A stretch of DNA of 64,000 bases from Owenia fusiformis. Its lineage: Eukaryota; Annelida; Polychaeta; Sabellida; Oweniidae. The DNA lies in the NCBI GenBank assembly GCA_903813345.2, contig CAIIXF020000003.1, forward strand, positions 33,162,159 to 33,226,158. Direction: 5' to 3'. The translations under genes and the position numbers were made by a program. Positions within the stretch are counted from its first letter, which is position 1; the number at the start of each line of letters is the position of its first letter. Of the stretch, positions 60,001 through 63,519 are shown one piece after another. Below the pieces are notes generated by a model. The model did not search any database. It was not told where the DNA came from and saw only the letters and a program-made list of their open reading frames with translations.

Positions 60001-61625
60001 TTAACCTCATTACTATACATTCCTTAGTCACAAGTTCTGGATCTATCGAAAAGTGTTTCTGTTCGTCCCCGCTAAAAGTAAACTTTAGCGAAATGTTGAC
60101 GAAATTTTGTCAAATAGATTGATAATTATTATAGAGATTACTTGGGATAATAAGGTCAATTTGGAGGATAACAGGTATCTTTGATTGATTTATATAGCGT
60201 GTGTATACATGCAAAGTAGTCATTTATTGCAAACCTACTGTTTATTAGGCAGTGTCGCAATGACGGTTTATTTCTGATACGATTTGCAATTTCGATGTTA
60301 GCAGAACTGACCGACATTTTCATTTATACCAAACCTGTCTCCAATATTTTTTCGTAATTATGCATCAATAAGGGATTGTGTGTATTTATTCATAAGGTAT
60401 GTATATATGCTTGGGTCACAATCTTTATATAAATAATACCATGTTTTCAGGGTTTATTAGTTCTGCTTGTCAAAACAAGCAGAGGTATTCAATTTACGTG
60501 CTTATGCTTATGGAGGTTAGACCTAGCCGGGGCCATAAGACTTTTTCTTTTATTCCAACAATTCAGTACATTCAATACAAAATTTCACTCTATTCAATAT
60601 AACAACAATTCAATAAGACATGTCAGATAAGAAACGAGGCCCCAGGCTATAGGTCTAATGTTGTTAGACTTAGATGACGGGTGACCAGGTGACACACATG
60701 CGTAATGATGTTGAACTGACTTGATGGGCAGATAGCTTCAGTATTTTTGGAAAATATTCAGTTGACGGCATAATACTGCCTCCCATCTCAGATCTAAGTA
60801 TATGCCCAACAGCTGTGTTTATTTTTTACAAAAATTATAACTACAGTGGGGATCATAAAGAATTGCAAAAGCTATGAAAATTACATGCTGTTGCACATGT
60901 AATAAATTCTTACCTCAGTGTATTCAGTGCTCTATTTTCTCCGTCTGAGTAAGTCCAAATATAGTGGAATTTGTGTCCCTAATGACAAATAAGAACTTCA
61001 AAAGTTGAAGTGGATATTCACATGTTATGCCAACTCTTCAAATGTTGAGGTGATTTTGTCGCCCGATTGCGCCGGAACGGAGGATTGGCTCCCAGAATGC
61101 AACATGACACGTGCCAGCTTTCAAAATGCTGTTCCGCCATTTTGAAACCTGTCATGAGTAAATACAGTAACTGATGTTGCATTCTGGGAGTCAACCGTCC
61201 TTGGATAACAAACATGGCGATTCATGAAAACATTCATTCGATTTGGTAGGGATTTATCCATTATTTGCAGGTATGAAGCTTTGGATTCATTTATTGTGCT
61301 ATGTTAGTGAACGGGAATTATTTTTCTACCGCTTGGGAGAGTTTGAGACACGAAGCTTGGAAATTAGCTCATTGTGACAACTTGTGAACGTTGAGTTTTA
61401 TTTTTGTCCCCCACTGTATAAGAAAATAAATATGACAGATGACATAGAAGAAAGTTGATTTCATCAATGAAGATCACCTTGAAAAATTATGAAAGTAAGT
61501 ATGTAACTTTGTTAGCTCATATTCTATCCGTAGCATTTACTCTTTTCACTCACCTGACTGATGATTTCATTGTCCGGGACATTTAATTTGGACAAAATTT
61601 CTTCCAATTCTTTCACATGTGCCAT
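26891..61625 (-). CDS. IPO4: Importin-4, complete gene in 29 coding exons
   Basis: Importin-4 is a karyopherin-beta receptor that binds cargo (histones H3/H4 with ASF1, and some ribosomal proteins), crosses the nuclear pore and is released by Ran-GTP. The 29 exons listed below join without a phase conflict to 3,261 nt (1,086 residues plus stop), close to about 1,080 in human. Sequence landmarks follow the human protein: DPGIVPALCTILA near the N terminus, LHLPPEKLIPQL, VVRNAAMFALGQFSE, the acidic loop DEEDISGEDDD, YSVENAYLEEKEDACTALGE, IENAGDVIPAIA, VRSNAVYGLGVLA and LPLKEDLDEN. The whole protein is predicted to be HEAT repeats with an importin-beta N-terminal domain in exons 1-3. All introns are GT-AG except intron 5 (GC-AG). 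Intron 17 holds a young LTR retrotransposon. The gene is head-to-head with PIP4P. Confidence 0.95.
27331..27400 (-). CDS. IPO4: IPO4 exon 28
   Basis: It reads IVGNLGQILALSTHVLNS then DSLDK, phase 0 to 1. Confidence 0.93.
27511..27765. repeat. Two partial ends of the ATGTCACCA family (intron 27)
   Basis: ACAAGGCATTAATATGATAAATGTCACC at 27511 onward is repeated in diverged form at 27658 onward, with a third ATGTCACCATC near 27727. They match the left end of the element at 49341 and its upstream flank. Confidence 0.5.
27815..28560. mobile_element. Foldback element with ~340-bp arms (intron 27)
   Basis: Positions 27815-28155 and 28190-28560 are inverted copies. The frames at 27919-28155 (minus) and 28219-28458 (plus) give nearly the same peptide only for this reason. 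The outer parts share GCAAAGGAGGAGGGAA. The remaining spacer is ~40 bp. Confidence 0.75.
28607..28717 (-). CDS. IPO4: IPO4 exon 27
   Basis: It reads IFPVLLACLPLKEDLDEN through TSDPGKQL, phase 0 to 0. Confidence 0.96.
28771..30309 (-). repeat. ~74-bp minisatellite made of exon 26 3' end plus its splice donor, 21 extra copies
   Basis: Each unit is about 53 nt of exon 26 (through ATGGTTCCTTTAACAGAG) plus about 21 nt of intron (GTGAGTCACATACTCTAAAA). With the genuine exon there are 22 copies of the 5' splice site. Units range from ~68 to ~79 bp; those lacking an ATAC-like segment are in-frame multiples of three, so three to four neighbouring units read open (peptide MILANLNMVPLTEVSHSK). Many copies keep a perfect CAG/GTGAGT-type donor, and each has an AAAACAG just before the exon-like part. 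Confidence 0.96.
30310..30452 (-). CDS. IPO4: IPO4 exon 26
   Basis: It reads YARHYPAILKSLFDLVTR and MILANLNMVPLTE, phase 1 to 0, donor GAG|GTGAGT. Its last ~53 nt plus the donor seed the array downstream. Confidence 0.96.
30833..31034 (-). CDS. IPO4: IPO4 exon 25
   Basis: It reads KRTSTIAEKSFAMGTLAE and EVRSNAVYGLGVLAANGG, phase 0 to 1. The donor is chosen as GTGCTG at 30832 because it alone keeps phase with exon 26. The GT seven bases downstream does not, so this boundary is less certain. Confidence 0.88.
31255..31431 (-). CDS. IPO4: IPO4 exon 24
   Basis: It reads TASQDENEADNELDDQQA (second acidic patch), then IENAGDVIPAIAKVIGG and FAAFLPELLKRL, phase 0 to 0. Confidence 0.97.
31441..32675. 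other. IPO4 intron 23
   Basis: AT-rich. Around 31640-31760 there is a TTTTATTGTTATTTACAGTG plus GCCCACTTGGGC segment resembling a LINE 3' tail. No gene is present. Confidence 0.4.
32676..32869 (-). CDS. IPO4: IPO4 exon 23
   Basis: It reads ALSNMLSTCVPKFITMVR, DRQVAMTTLETIQEMLEK and LEELCACLKEVLLLK, phase 1 to 0. Confidence 0.97.
33116..33279 (-). CDS. IPO4: IPO4 exon 22
   Basis: It reads VGFMPYMEKCYTEATKLL through HTKEGQA, phase 2 to 1. Confidence 0.96.
33609..33686 (-). CDS. IPO4: IPO4 exon 21
   Basis: It reads YSVENAYLEEKEDACTAL then GELAVNT, phase 2 to 2, a hallmark importin-4 segment. Confidence 0.97.
33826..33925 (+). mobile_element. 5'-truncated tRNA-derived SINE
   Basis: It shares CTTGGGCGCCAGCATGTTCA, the B-box-like GGTTGCAAGTTCGAGAC and the tail with 36778-36890. 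A 15-nt duplication (ATTGGGCGCCATAAC) interrupts it. Confidence 0.55.
34038..35772. mobile_element. TIR element with ~330-340-bp minisatellite and GGAC microsatellite
   Basis: GCTCACATGGTGA (34038-34050) and TCACCATGTGAGC (35760-35772) are perfect inverted ends. The body has about four to five tandem units around TTTCGCGAGACAGATGGACA and GGCGACCATTTTGAAA, closed by (GGAC)n at 35637-35740. Frames over it are repeat translations. It lies in IPO4 intron 20. Confidence 0.8.
35637..35740. repeat. (GGAC)n microsatellite
   Basis: About 25 tetranucleotide units, nearly pure. Confidence 0.95.
35868..36739. mobile_element. Non-autonomous hAT transposon with 8-bp target duplication
   Basis: The ends TAGGGGTCACACGGTT and AACCGTGTGACCCCTA are perfect 16-bp inverted repeats. 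GCCTCTAG is duplicated on both sides (35860-35867, 36740-36747), the 8-bp signature of hAT elements. Subterminal GGTTCGGTTCGGTT and GAACCGCGGT motifs are dense. The 872 bp hold no transposase. Confidence 0.9.
36778..36890 (+). mobile_element. tRNA-derived SINE head
   Basis: GAGTTGGCTGAGAGGGC resembles a Leu/Ser-type A box and GGTTGCGAGTTCGAGAC a B box, followed by a tail CTCCTTGTGTTTATTCATTT. A truncated relative is at 33826-33925. There is no cloverleaf-competent 3' end, so it is not a functional tRNA gene. Confidence 0.6.
36968..37071 (-). CDS. IPO4: IPO4 exon 20 (acidic loop)
   Basis: It reads VHVNEEETKVYNLFDEED then ISGEDDDNSKEEEGVA, phase 0 to 2, corresponding to the long acidic loop of importin-4. 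Confidence 0.95.
37173..37284 (-). CDS. IPO4: IPO4 exon 19
   Basis: It reads YGMFAAMSCLLKFEMSQY through MQSTEGIT, phase 2 to 0. Confidence 0.96.
37483..37603 (-). CDS. IPO4: IPO4 exon 18
   Basis: It reads DTLGVLSRTLGEQFLPLC through DATDPDLKRS, phase 1 to 2. It is the first exon after the 8.5-kb intron 17. Confidence 0.95.
38434..38836 (-). repeat. Gypsy 3' LTR
   Basis: 403 bp, identical to the 5' LTR except at 38748 (T here, G at 45697). Confidence 0.93.
38837..39249 (-). other. Gypsy 3' untranslated region
   Basis: AT-rich. The bases just before the 3' LTR (minus strand ...GTCCGCGTGAA) are not a polypurine tract; the nearest purine-rich run is about 135 bp away (38971-38980). Confidence 0.6.
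39250..40074 (-). pseudogene. Gypsy integrase C-terminal part, separated by a frameshift
   Basis: The product is 274 residues. HSDQG holds the second catalytic Asp (residue 10) and GNGQCERFNRSL the Glu (46), with 35 residues between them, the D,D-35-E spacing. YNNTPHSSTGYSPFYLMFGR is the usual core end. A basic Lys/Glu-rich C terminus follows with no chromodomain seen. The upstream overlap with Pol and the missing native start show this is the same ORF after a single-base frameshift. Confidence 0.92.
40028..43240 (-). CDS. pol: Gypsy Pol: protease, reverse transcriptase, RNase H, integrase N-terminal part
   Basis: The product is 1,070 residues. The aspartic protease motif DTGSSV is at 42-47. 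The RT core contains LRLCVDYRMLN, FSVMDLQQAYYQV, RMPFGLTNAPATYQRLM and the YLDD catalytic box at 485-488. The RNase H catalytic Asp in TDASNKG is near 646. An acidic linker follows. The integrase zinc-binding HHCC is visible as NHDMSGH...CSRC, followed by the first catalytic Asp in FLDFTLLE. The frame then ends early because of a one-base shift near 40060-40075; the remainder of integrase continues at 39250-40074. It is probably made as a Gag-Pol fusion by the -1 signal at 43255-43261. Confidence 0.95.
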   Translation of the reverse strand: MNNGQDGTDISKDRSSYLSKTVKNTPSTLITIGDVTTTGIYDTGSSVTLMSHDFFKQNFEHESNLYKDKWIKITSANGSGIPYIGSLITTVTVDNVQLETSIMVCEGHEPSTFIIGSNILQHLPSFAHLYKKSEDSEKSQFVRCSGPEEKFIPAGSNVNVDVSTGSFRGTGIVEKLTSPLPGNLQISPGFIDTKCGRSCITVTNMTESDIWLKPRTPLGTIIPAKQQCYRTSYDIMTNSLHVADIPSMPTKDDSTTDVYSNIDQESKPANDQYTMKMKTATEKTLQNFPGDEETKQRAREMFMKHTPIFAFEKEDLGCTEALKHEIPLLDDQPIKQPFRRIPPTLYDEVREHIDDLISKKIIQESSSPYSSPIVLVRKKTGKLRLCVDYRMLNNKTRKDAYPLPRIQESMDALVDAKLFSVMDLQQAYYQVQVAEEDIYKTAFTTPFGLYEYLRMPFGLTNAPATYQRLMQMAFRDEVFKSILVYLDDLIVYSESIENHIERLENVFGILQKFGLKLELSKCSFFKEEVKYLGMKVSKDGVQPDPKNIKVIEEWPVPENVKELRAYMGFSSYHRRFIKQFAKIATPLYDILSKVETVKKRRSKKVSIKEHWNDICQEAFMEIKRRLKSAPILAFANYNLPFIVETDASNKGLGCTLLQEQDGVKRVIAYGSRGLRGSERNMKNYSSKKLELLALKWAITNQFRDYLLGSYFTVYTDNNPLTYIFKKKKLPALEQRWIADLASFRFDIIYKAGKENTMADILSRLPRSGATERDDDSEESEQEEAAMTVHVEEEEKFPKELQEQNTMEVIAAHCETTIIPPEIHSLALKQEYTRQTDSRVQKDDRTASTIFPTMKDGYEKIQDKDKDISVIKKCVKEGQHPNKIEQKKLSKTSKALLRNWNRLNIIKNVLVRKIKDNNGNETYQIIVPQCIREDVLKANHDMSGHQGSDRTEKLVTKSFFWPGMYTDIRNYVRDCSRCLYSKKPVRNVITPLGSLTAKRPLELLFLDFTLLEKSSDGIENVLIITDAFTKYTLAIPTKNQKADTIAKVLVNNWFYNFGIENENSLGPGTEF
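43198..43261 (-). promoter_or_regulatory. Predicted -1 ribosomal frameshift signal at the gag/pol junction
   Basis: In the gag frame the codons CTG GGA AAC form the heptamer G-GGA-AAC (43255-43261). After a 5-nt spacer, AGTCCC (43244-43249) can pair with GGGACT (43217-43222). The loop AACGG (43230-43234) can pair with CCGTT (43198-43202), a possible pseudoknot. The -1 frame stays open into pol. GGGAAAC is the gag-pro slippery site known from simian type D retroviruses. Confidence 0.7.
43237..44229 (-). CDS. gag: Gypsy Gag
   Basis: The product is 330 residues. It has a Lys-rich N terminus, a central capsid-like retrotrans_gag segment (WDWVEDGELAIKKL, FRKFYTTAQKKDQSVKSF) and a C-terminal Arg/Gln-rich tail (GRRPQRGQFRGRQ). 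There is only one cysteine and no CCHC knuckle, so RNA binding would rest on the basic tail. Its stop overlaps the pol ATG (ATGA). Confidence 0.88.
   Translation of the reverse strand: MKEELLRLRKLSQRFSQFMEIEKKPTQPVQKIKFPKRPKLGNFSGKPETTDIWDWVEDGELAIKKLDDDEEKVDFLLEHLEAPARREVHYIEPLTTRNIFRTLKEVYGREFSASQTFRKFYTTAQKKDQSVKSFTQELLRLMDIIKQHRTVPNENELLCHQLTENLNDPHLRWELKKYEDDHPNPPFQKLRHIALEYEDNENRKYEESEHHSRKEKSYSVQEKDPVFTQITSQLDEFKSAITSMQDNMKTMTEKINRLEKGQQMIMEQNANNQFQYENRNDYWYPQRSHRGQFNGRRPQRGQFRGRQTTQSNQRQFNLNAHDLGNARVPS
44226..44312 (-). CDS. Short ORF upstream of and overlapping gag (possible true gag start)
   Basis: It encodes 28 residues from MPPKKANPKEEEED. Its stop overlaps the gag ATG as ATGA. 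The in-frame heptamer A-AAT-TTT at 44253-44259 would, by a -1 slip, continue into the gag frame without a stop. Alternatives are a one-base indel in a gag that really starts here, or a true upstream ORF. Confidence 0.5.
   Translation of the reverse strand: MPPKKANPKEEEEDLEQENFMTRLNLKT
44313..45363 (-). other. Gypsy leader with dispersed AATAGATG(T/G)CA motifs
   Basis: This long untranslated leader lies between LTR and gag. About six copies of an AATAGATGTCA/AATAGATGGCA motif (plus-strand wording) occur between roughly 44486 and 44800 with irregular spacing. It may hold packaging or translational control structure; that is inference. Confidence 0.5.
45364..45380 (-). promoter_or_regulatory. 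Candidate tRNA primer-binding site
   Basis: Two bases inside the 5' LTR the minus strand reads TGGTACTGCGGGTATAC, starting with the TGG expected to pair with a tRNA 3' CCA. The same block is repeated just downstream. I do not recognise the tRNA. Confidence 0.4.
45383..45785 (-). repeat. Gypsy 5' LTR
   Basis: A 403-bp LTR containing an internal ~57-bp tandem duplication (CGCCAAATTATTAGGGAGCA unit on the plus strand). Confidence 0.93.
46082..46201 (-). CDS. IPO4: IPO4 exon 17
   Basis: It reads ANAAKEAMFTYFDAVMNS through LQTQAIG, phase 1 to 1. Confidence 0.95.
46397..46610 (-). repeat. Tandem partial copies of exon 16 3' end plus donor
   Basis: Two extra copies of ...GGCTATCAGTGCAATAGG...CAG|GTAAC occur. 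The nearer (pseudo-exon end 46555) carries about 35 nt of exon. The farther (end 46421) carries about 94 nt, back to the CAAAGTAATGGAACACC segment. Neither has a good acceptor at its 5' edge. Intronic bases GTAACATTTATGTTATAAGT are copied with them. Confidence 0.93.
46619..46732 (-). CDS. IPO4: IPO4 exon 16
   Basis: It reads DKDILTYLPKVMEHLITA then HVKELAISAIGAT, phase 1 to 1. Two partial copies of its 3' end with the donor lie just downstream (46397-46602). Confidence 0.96.
46968..47115 (-). CDS. IPO4: IPO4 exon 15
   Basis: It reads PDISKYAAELLPVLLDYI through FYALEMFCENL, phase 0 to 1. Confidence 0.96.
47573..47681 (-). CDS. IPO4: IPO4 exon 14
   Basis: It reads HLHGLLQCTYKGMSDSEV and VVRNAAMFALGQFSEFLQ, phase 2 to 0, the best-conserved block of the family. 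The exon shares 16 nt with the start of its own downstream intron. Confidence 0.97.
48472..48681 (-). mobile_element. CAGGCCNGTAGCC MITE in intron 13
   Basis: This 210-bp copy runs from CAGGCCTGTAGCCAGG to CCTGGCTACGGGCCTG with a C tract and near-complete similarity to 26569-26767. The flanks show no clear duplication. Confidence 0.7.
48786..48895 (-). CDS. IPO4: IPO4 exon 13
   Basis: It reads MTYIEPALQSEDKFRKKA through CADNIRQ, phase 0 to 2. Confidence 0.95.
49243..49296 (-). CDS. IPO4: IPO4 exon 12 (54 nt)
   Basis: It reads VIDTMALHLPPEKLIPQL, almost the human motif, phase 0 to 0. Confidence 0.96.
49341..50763. mobile_element. TIR element with ~150-bp minisatellite and GACGCCAACC tract (intron 11)
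   Basis: ATGTCACCACC at 49341-49351 is mirrored by GGTGGTGACAT at 50753-50763, with a duplicated end at 50703-50713. The body is eight to nine tandem units of ~150 bp (GACCTTGAGAAGGTCATTGA, GAACATGTAGATGATTTTGA). Before the right end is a short GCCAACC(A)CCG-type GC-rich repeat. This is the same plan as the elements at 18.4 and 34.0 kb, but with different sequence. Confidence 0.7.
50764..51608. other. Intron 11 remainder
   Basis: This AT-rich stretch contains two diverged copies of a segment with TCCCCAAACCGAGAATCGT- and TTAGCATTATCCCTG-like sequence (about 51070-51230 and 51280-51480). No gene is present. Confidence 0.45.
51609..51749 (-). CDS. IPO4: IPO4 exon 11
   Basis: It reads AILKYKLVNPILNVLFPI, then the acidic patch PPDDEDDDD at residues ~306-314, and ends NPAAFAAT, phase 0 to 0. 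Confidence 0.95.
52170..52253 (-). CDS. IPO4: IPO4 exon 10
   Basis: It reads IAGKNDLEEATRVKGMSF then ISWLTRLKKK, phase 0 to 0. The acceptor is TCATGTAG; the TTGCAG six bases downstream is out of frame. Confidence 0.93.
52280..52440 (+). mobile_element. Truncated CAGGCCCGTAGCC MITE in intron 9
   Basis: It begins CAGGCCCACAGCCAG and shares the GCTCAGAATGGTGAGAACTA segment with 13691-13811. The right terminus is missing. Confidence 0.55.
52496..52597 (-). CDS. IPO4: IPO4 exon 9
   Basis: It reads EKACEAMELFDELVECEV through IMQLCLQ, phase 0 to 0, strongly like human ...KACEALEALDELLESEV. Confidence 0.96.
52711..55440 (-). repeat. 100-bp tandem array seeded on the exon 8 splice donor, ~27 copies
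   Basis: The period is exactly 100 bp. Each unit carries AGGTATGTCA on the minus strand, so every unit reproduces the intron's first ten bases preceded by AG, at 55439, 55339, 55239 and so on to 52739. Units differ at a few sites (a T/A at one position, GTAC versus GTGC). It fills almost all of intron 8. The copies contain no exon 8 coding sequence. Confidence 0.95.
55439..55504 (-). CDS. IPO4: IPO4 exon 8
   Basis: It reads KIFSSLLPKVIQVIHNLL then AVDE, phase 0 to 0. The donor GTATGTCA is the first copy of the 100-bp array that fills the following intron. Confidence 0.95.
55672..55714 (-). CDS. IPO4: IPO4 exon 7 (43 nt)
   Basis: It reads CMTYFVFLVGTEEL, phase 2 to 0. Confidence 0.9.
56161..56297 (-). 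CDS. IPO4: IPO4 exon 6
   Basis: It reads VGMFVLSSVASVAAEQLK through VPFYAIQ, phase 0 to 2, a HEAT helix pair. Confidence 0.95.
56517..56649 (-). CDS. IPO4: IPO4 exon 5 (GC donor)
   Basis: It reads KSVRNSIAQIVAAVAKHD through DPAQKE. The donor is GAG|GCAAGT, a GC-AG intron. The nearby GT (GTAATG) would break the phase with exon 6. Confidence 0.92.
57002..57181. mobile_element. 180-bp MITE in intron 4
   Basis: GGGGCCGTGAATTCGTA and its near complement at 57160-57181 are inverted ends. GGATAAATT/AATTTATCC pairs continue inward. Confidence 0.65.
57230..57350. repeat. 45-bp tandem repeat, ~2.5 copies
   Basis: The unit is ACAATACCATATAGAGCT plus ATACATTACCATATGAAGCT. Confidence 0.85.
57361..57402 (-). 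CDS. IPO4: IPO4 exon 4 (42-nt microexon)
   Basis: It adds IRQNLLQVLVQEP between phases 2 and 2. It was found because the flanking phases required it. Confidence 0.9.
57403..58537. other. IPO4 intron 3
   Basis: No repeat family was recognised. Short open frames on both strands at 57436-57709 overlap each other and show no domain. Confidence 0.4.
58538..58623 (-). CDS. IPO4: IPO4 exon 3
   Basis: It reads VRQTSAVLIRRKVEKASQ, the R-Q-x-x-A-V-x-x-R-R segment conserved in karyopherins. It ends in phase 2. Confidence 0.93.
58994..59080 (-). CDS. IPO4: IPO4 exon 2
   Basis: It reads ATAHLRELFKDPGIVPAL and LCTILASSQNAQ (29 codons, phase 0 to 0) and begins the importin-beta N-terminal domain. Confidence 0.95.
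59081..61553. other. IPO4 intron 1 with two diverged direct repeats
   Basis: Segments at about 59672-59730 and 60673-60740 share CGCATGC/CATGCGTA, TTGAACTGACT and GGCAG in the same orientation. A MITE lies at 61055-61203. No coding exon is supported. Confidence 0.45.
61055..61203. mobile_element. GGAGGATTGGCTCCCAG MITE, diverged copy
   Basis: The left GGAGGATTGGCTCCCAGAAT is mirrored by the right end near 61180-61203. It is the same family as 63520-63820. Its outer left bases are decayed. Confidence 0.65.
61554..61625 (-). CDS. IPO4: IPO4 exon 1 (start codon)
   Basis: It encodes residues 1-24, MAHVKELEEILSKLNVPD onward, ending in phase 0 at GTGAGT. No in-frame ATG with better context was seen upstream, and the short acidic-helical N terminus matches importin-4. 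Confidence 0.9.
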
Positions 61626-61874
61626 TTTTAAGCCTCCCCTTTAGAGAGCTGATAAATTTTCCATGACACACCTCAAAGTAGTTTCAGCATTATCGTTTCT
61701 TGTTCTTCTGCCTAGAAACATAAAATGTATGAAAAGGTCAATGAACAGTTTCAGGTTATATGTGTATTACATTGGATATGATATGTATTCGGGGAAATGC
61801 CTGATATTGAAGGAATCAAGAATACCAAGAACTAGGTCACATGATCTCGGGGTCACATGACAATAAAATCCAAA
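61626..61874. promoter_or_regulatory. Shared bidirectional promoter region of IPO4 and PIP4P
   Basis: Only 249 bp separate the two divergent start codons, so both promoters and 5' leaders must fit here unless an upstream non-coding exon exists. No TATA box at a suitable position was obvious. Confidence 0.7.
61836..61861 (+). promoter_or_regulatory. Twin M-box/CLEAR-like E-boxes
   Basis: GTCACATGAT (61836-61845) and GTCACATGAC (61852-61861) are 16 bp apart. The second differs at one base from the CLEAR palindrome GTCACGTGAC, and TCACATGA is the MITF/TFE M-box. They end 13 bp before the PIP4P start codon. Confidence 0.6.
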
Positions 61875-61971
61875 ATGGCAGACGGAGGTGAGAGTGCCCC
61901 TCTCCTAAAAAATGAAGCTAATACTGGTTCCCCGCCAACATATTCAACCGAACCTGGCAGTGGAGTTACAG
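61875..61971 (+). CDS. PIP4P: PIP4P (TMEM55) phosphatase, coding exon 1
   Basis: PIP4P1/2 are two-pass late endosomal/lysosomal membrane proteins assigned phosphatidylinositol-4,5-bisphosphate 4-phosphatase activity; PIP4P1 also recruits JIP4 to lysosomes. This exon reads MADGGESAPLLKNEANTG then SPPTYSTEPGSGVT. The acidic E-x-x-P-L-L near the N terminus matches the dileucine-type sorting signal of vertebrate TMEM55B (ERSPLL). It ends in phase 1 at GTAAAT. Exons 2 and 3 follow at 63061 and 63974; the transmembrane helices and CX5R motif lie beyond the window. Vertebrates have two paralogues; I cannot say whether this is the single pre-duplicate gene. Confidence 0.92.
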
Positions 61972-62349
61972 GTAAATTTCAAGAATTTAATGGCATACAG
62001 ATTTAAGAGATTTAATGTCAAATAGATGGCATAAATTAACTCGAAAGTCAATGTTTTGAAAAATCACAGTGACTCACTTTTTGATGACCCAAATTATACC
62101 AGGAAGTACCTATAGAAACTTTCTATATGTGACAATTGTACATATATATTTTCATTTGATGATTTCCTATCAAAAGTTATACGTGTATGTATTTGTCATC
62201 AATATAAAGTATCTTCAAAATGTTTGTTACTGAAGTTTCGAGCCTTCAAATTATCTTTTGAATTCGCAAATGGATAATTATTCCGAAACAAGGACCAGAT
62301 GTTTTTTGTATGATTAGGCCTATATCTGATTTCACATAAGACAATCAAA

Positions 62350-62375
62350 CATGGGCTCTCTTTTGAAAGCCTATG
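62350..62375. repeat. CATGGGCTTTC hairpin, copy 3 (PIP4P intron 1)
   Basis: CATGGGCTCTC and GAAAGCCTATG pair imperfectly. It is related to the hairpins at 2642 and 2988. A half-site occurs near 48235. Confidence 0.6.
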
Positions 62376-63060
62376 GTCAAACCTAGAAAACTAAAAACTT
62401 TGATAATATACAACAGACACTAGGCCTAACTTACCAGTATTTAGCGTGCACCTACTAGATCTACCTTTTTCCCAACCTGAATTAGAAAATAAGACTCAGC
62501 TAAGGTATGGGCCTCTCACTTACTTTCTAGAGGTTAGAACGCTGTTAAATGAAAGCCTATCAACTTTGTTTTGTGGATGATGAAGCAAAAGCACAGTATC
62601 TGATAGAAATGAATGTAAATCATTTTTCAAATAGAGGCAAGTTTCACTTTTTCTGGTTTGGTTTTTGGGCATGAGCAGATAAAAAAGACTTCATTTAAAG
62701 ATTGTTTTTCCCTGTTGAGTTCTAGGAGAATGAATAATTATCGAACAAAATCTTTTTTAGAAAGTTTATATACATGTATTTCAACTATCTTTTGACTTGA
62801 TTTTTAAAAGCTCAATTTAATTCAAGTTAATCTCTATTTTCTATAAAACAGAAGAAGTGAGTAGTTCCATTACTATTTGGTATTACTTGGTATCAAGCCC
62901 CCTTAACTTTCCCTACAAGCCGTATATGGTCCTATAAGCCTTACATGGATCTATCACATAGGTACCATGTGACTCAATACCTGGACTCTGAAATTTGGGA
63001 ACTCCCCCTGCTATAAAAGATGCAACACAAACAATTGTTATTGTTTTTTCCTGTTTCCAG

Positions 63061-63254
63061 GGCAACCAAATGTGACAGGAAGTGTAACTGTGACAGTTGC
63101 CCCTATAGGTCCGGAGGATCTGCCCCCACCATACACCCCTGCGCCACAGGGAGGCATCCCAACCATCAATTGTAAGATTTGCCAATCAGTGATCAACATA
63201 GAAGGAAAAACACATCAGCACGTTGTGAAATGTAATGTCTGCAATGAAGCTACA
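63061..63254 (+). CDS. PIP4P: PIP4P (TMEM55) phosphatase, coding exon 2
   Basis: It reads GQPNVTGSVTVTVAPIG, LPPPYTPAPQGGIP (a PPPY WW-ligand motif) and then CKICQSVINIEGKTHQHV and VKCNVCNEAT, phase 1 to 0. The paired CxxC motifs with HQH form the zinc-binding region that is nearly invariant in the family. Confidence 0.96.
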
Positions 63255-63519
63255 GTATGTAACACTTTTTTGAGAATATTTCAGTTTTGATTGAGAACAT
63301 GTCTAGAGTTATATTTCTCTACATCTTGCCTAGCTATGCTCATTGTTTAAACCTCTGCATTTACACTTGATGAACCTTTCAAACTGTCAGTTTATTCATT
63401 TTGATTCAAGATGTAATCATGTAAGAACAGAATAAAATAAACTCAATGGGAGAAACAAACAAGTATTTTATTCATTGAGCAACAAGCCTTTAAGGAATTT
63501 GTCATTAATTGGCAAAGAG

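Noticed and set aside
60910-60960. Possible extra IPO4 exon with a donor-like TTACCTCAG
   Set aside because: The minus-strand frame contains a stop, and exon 1 joins exon 2 in phase with family-like sequence without it.
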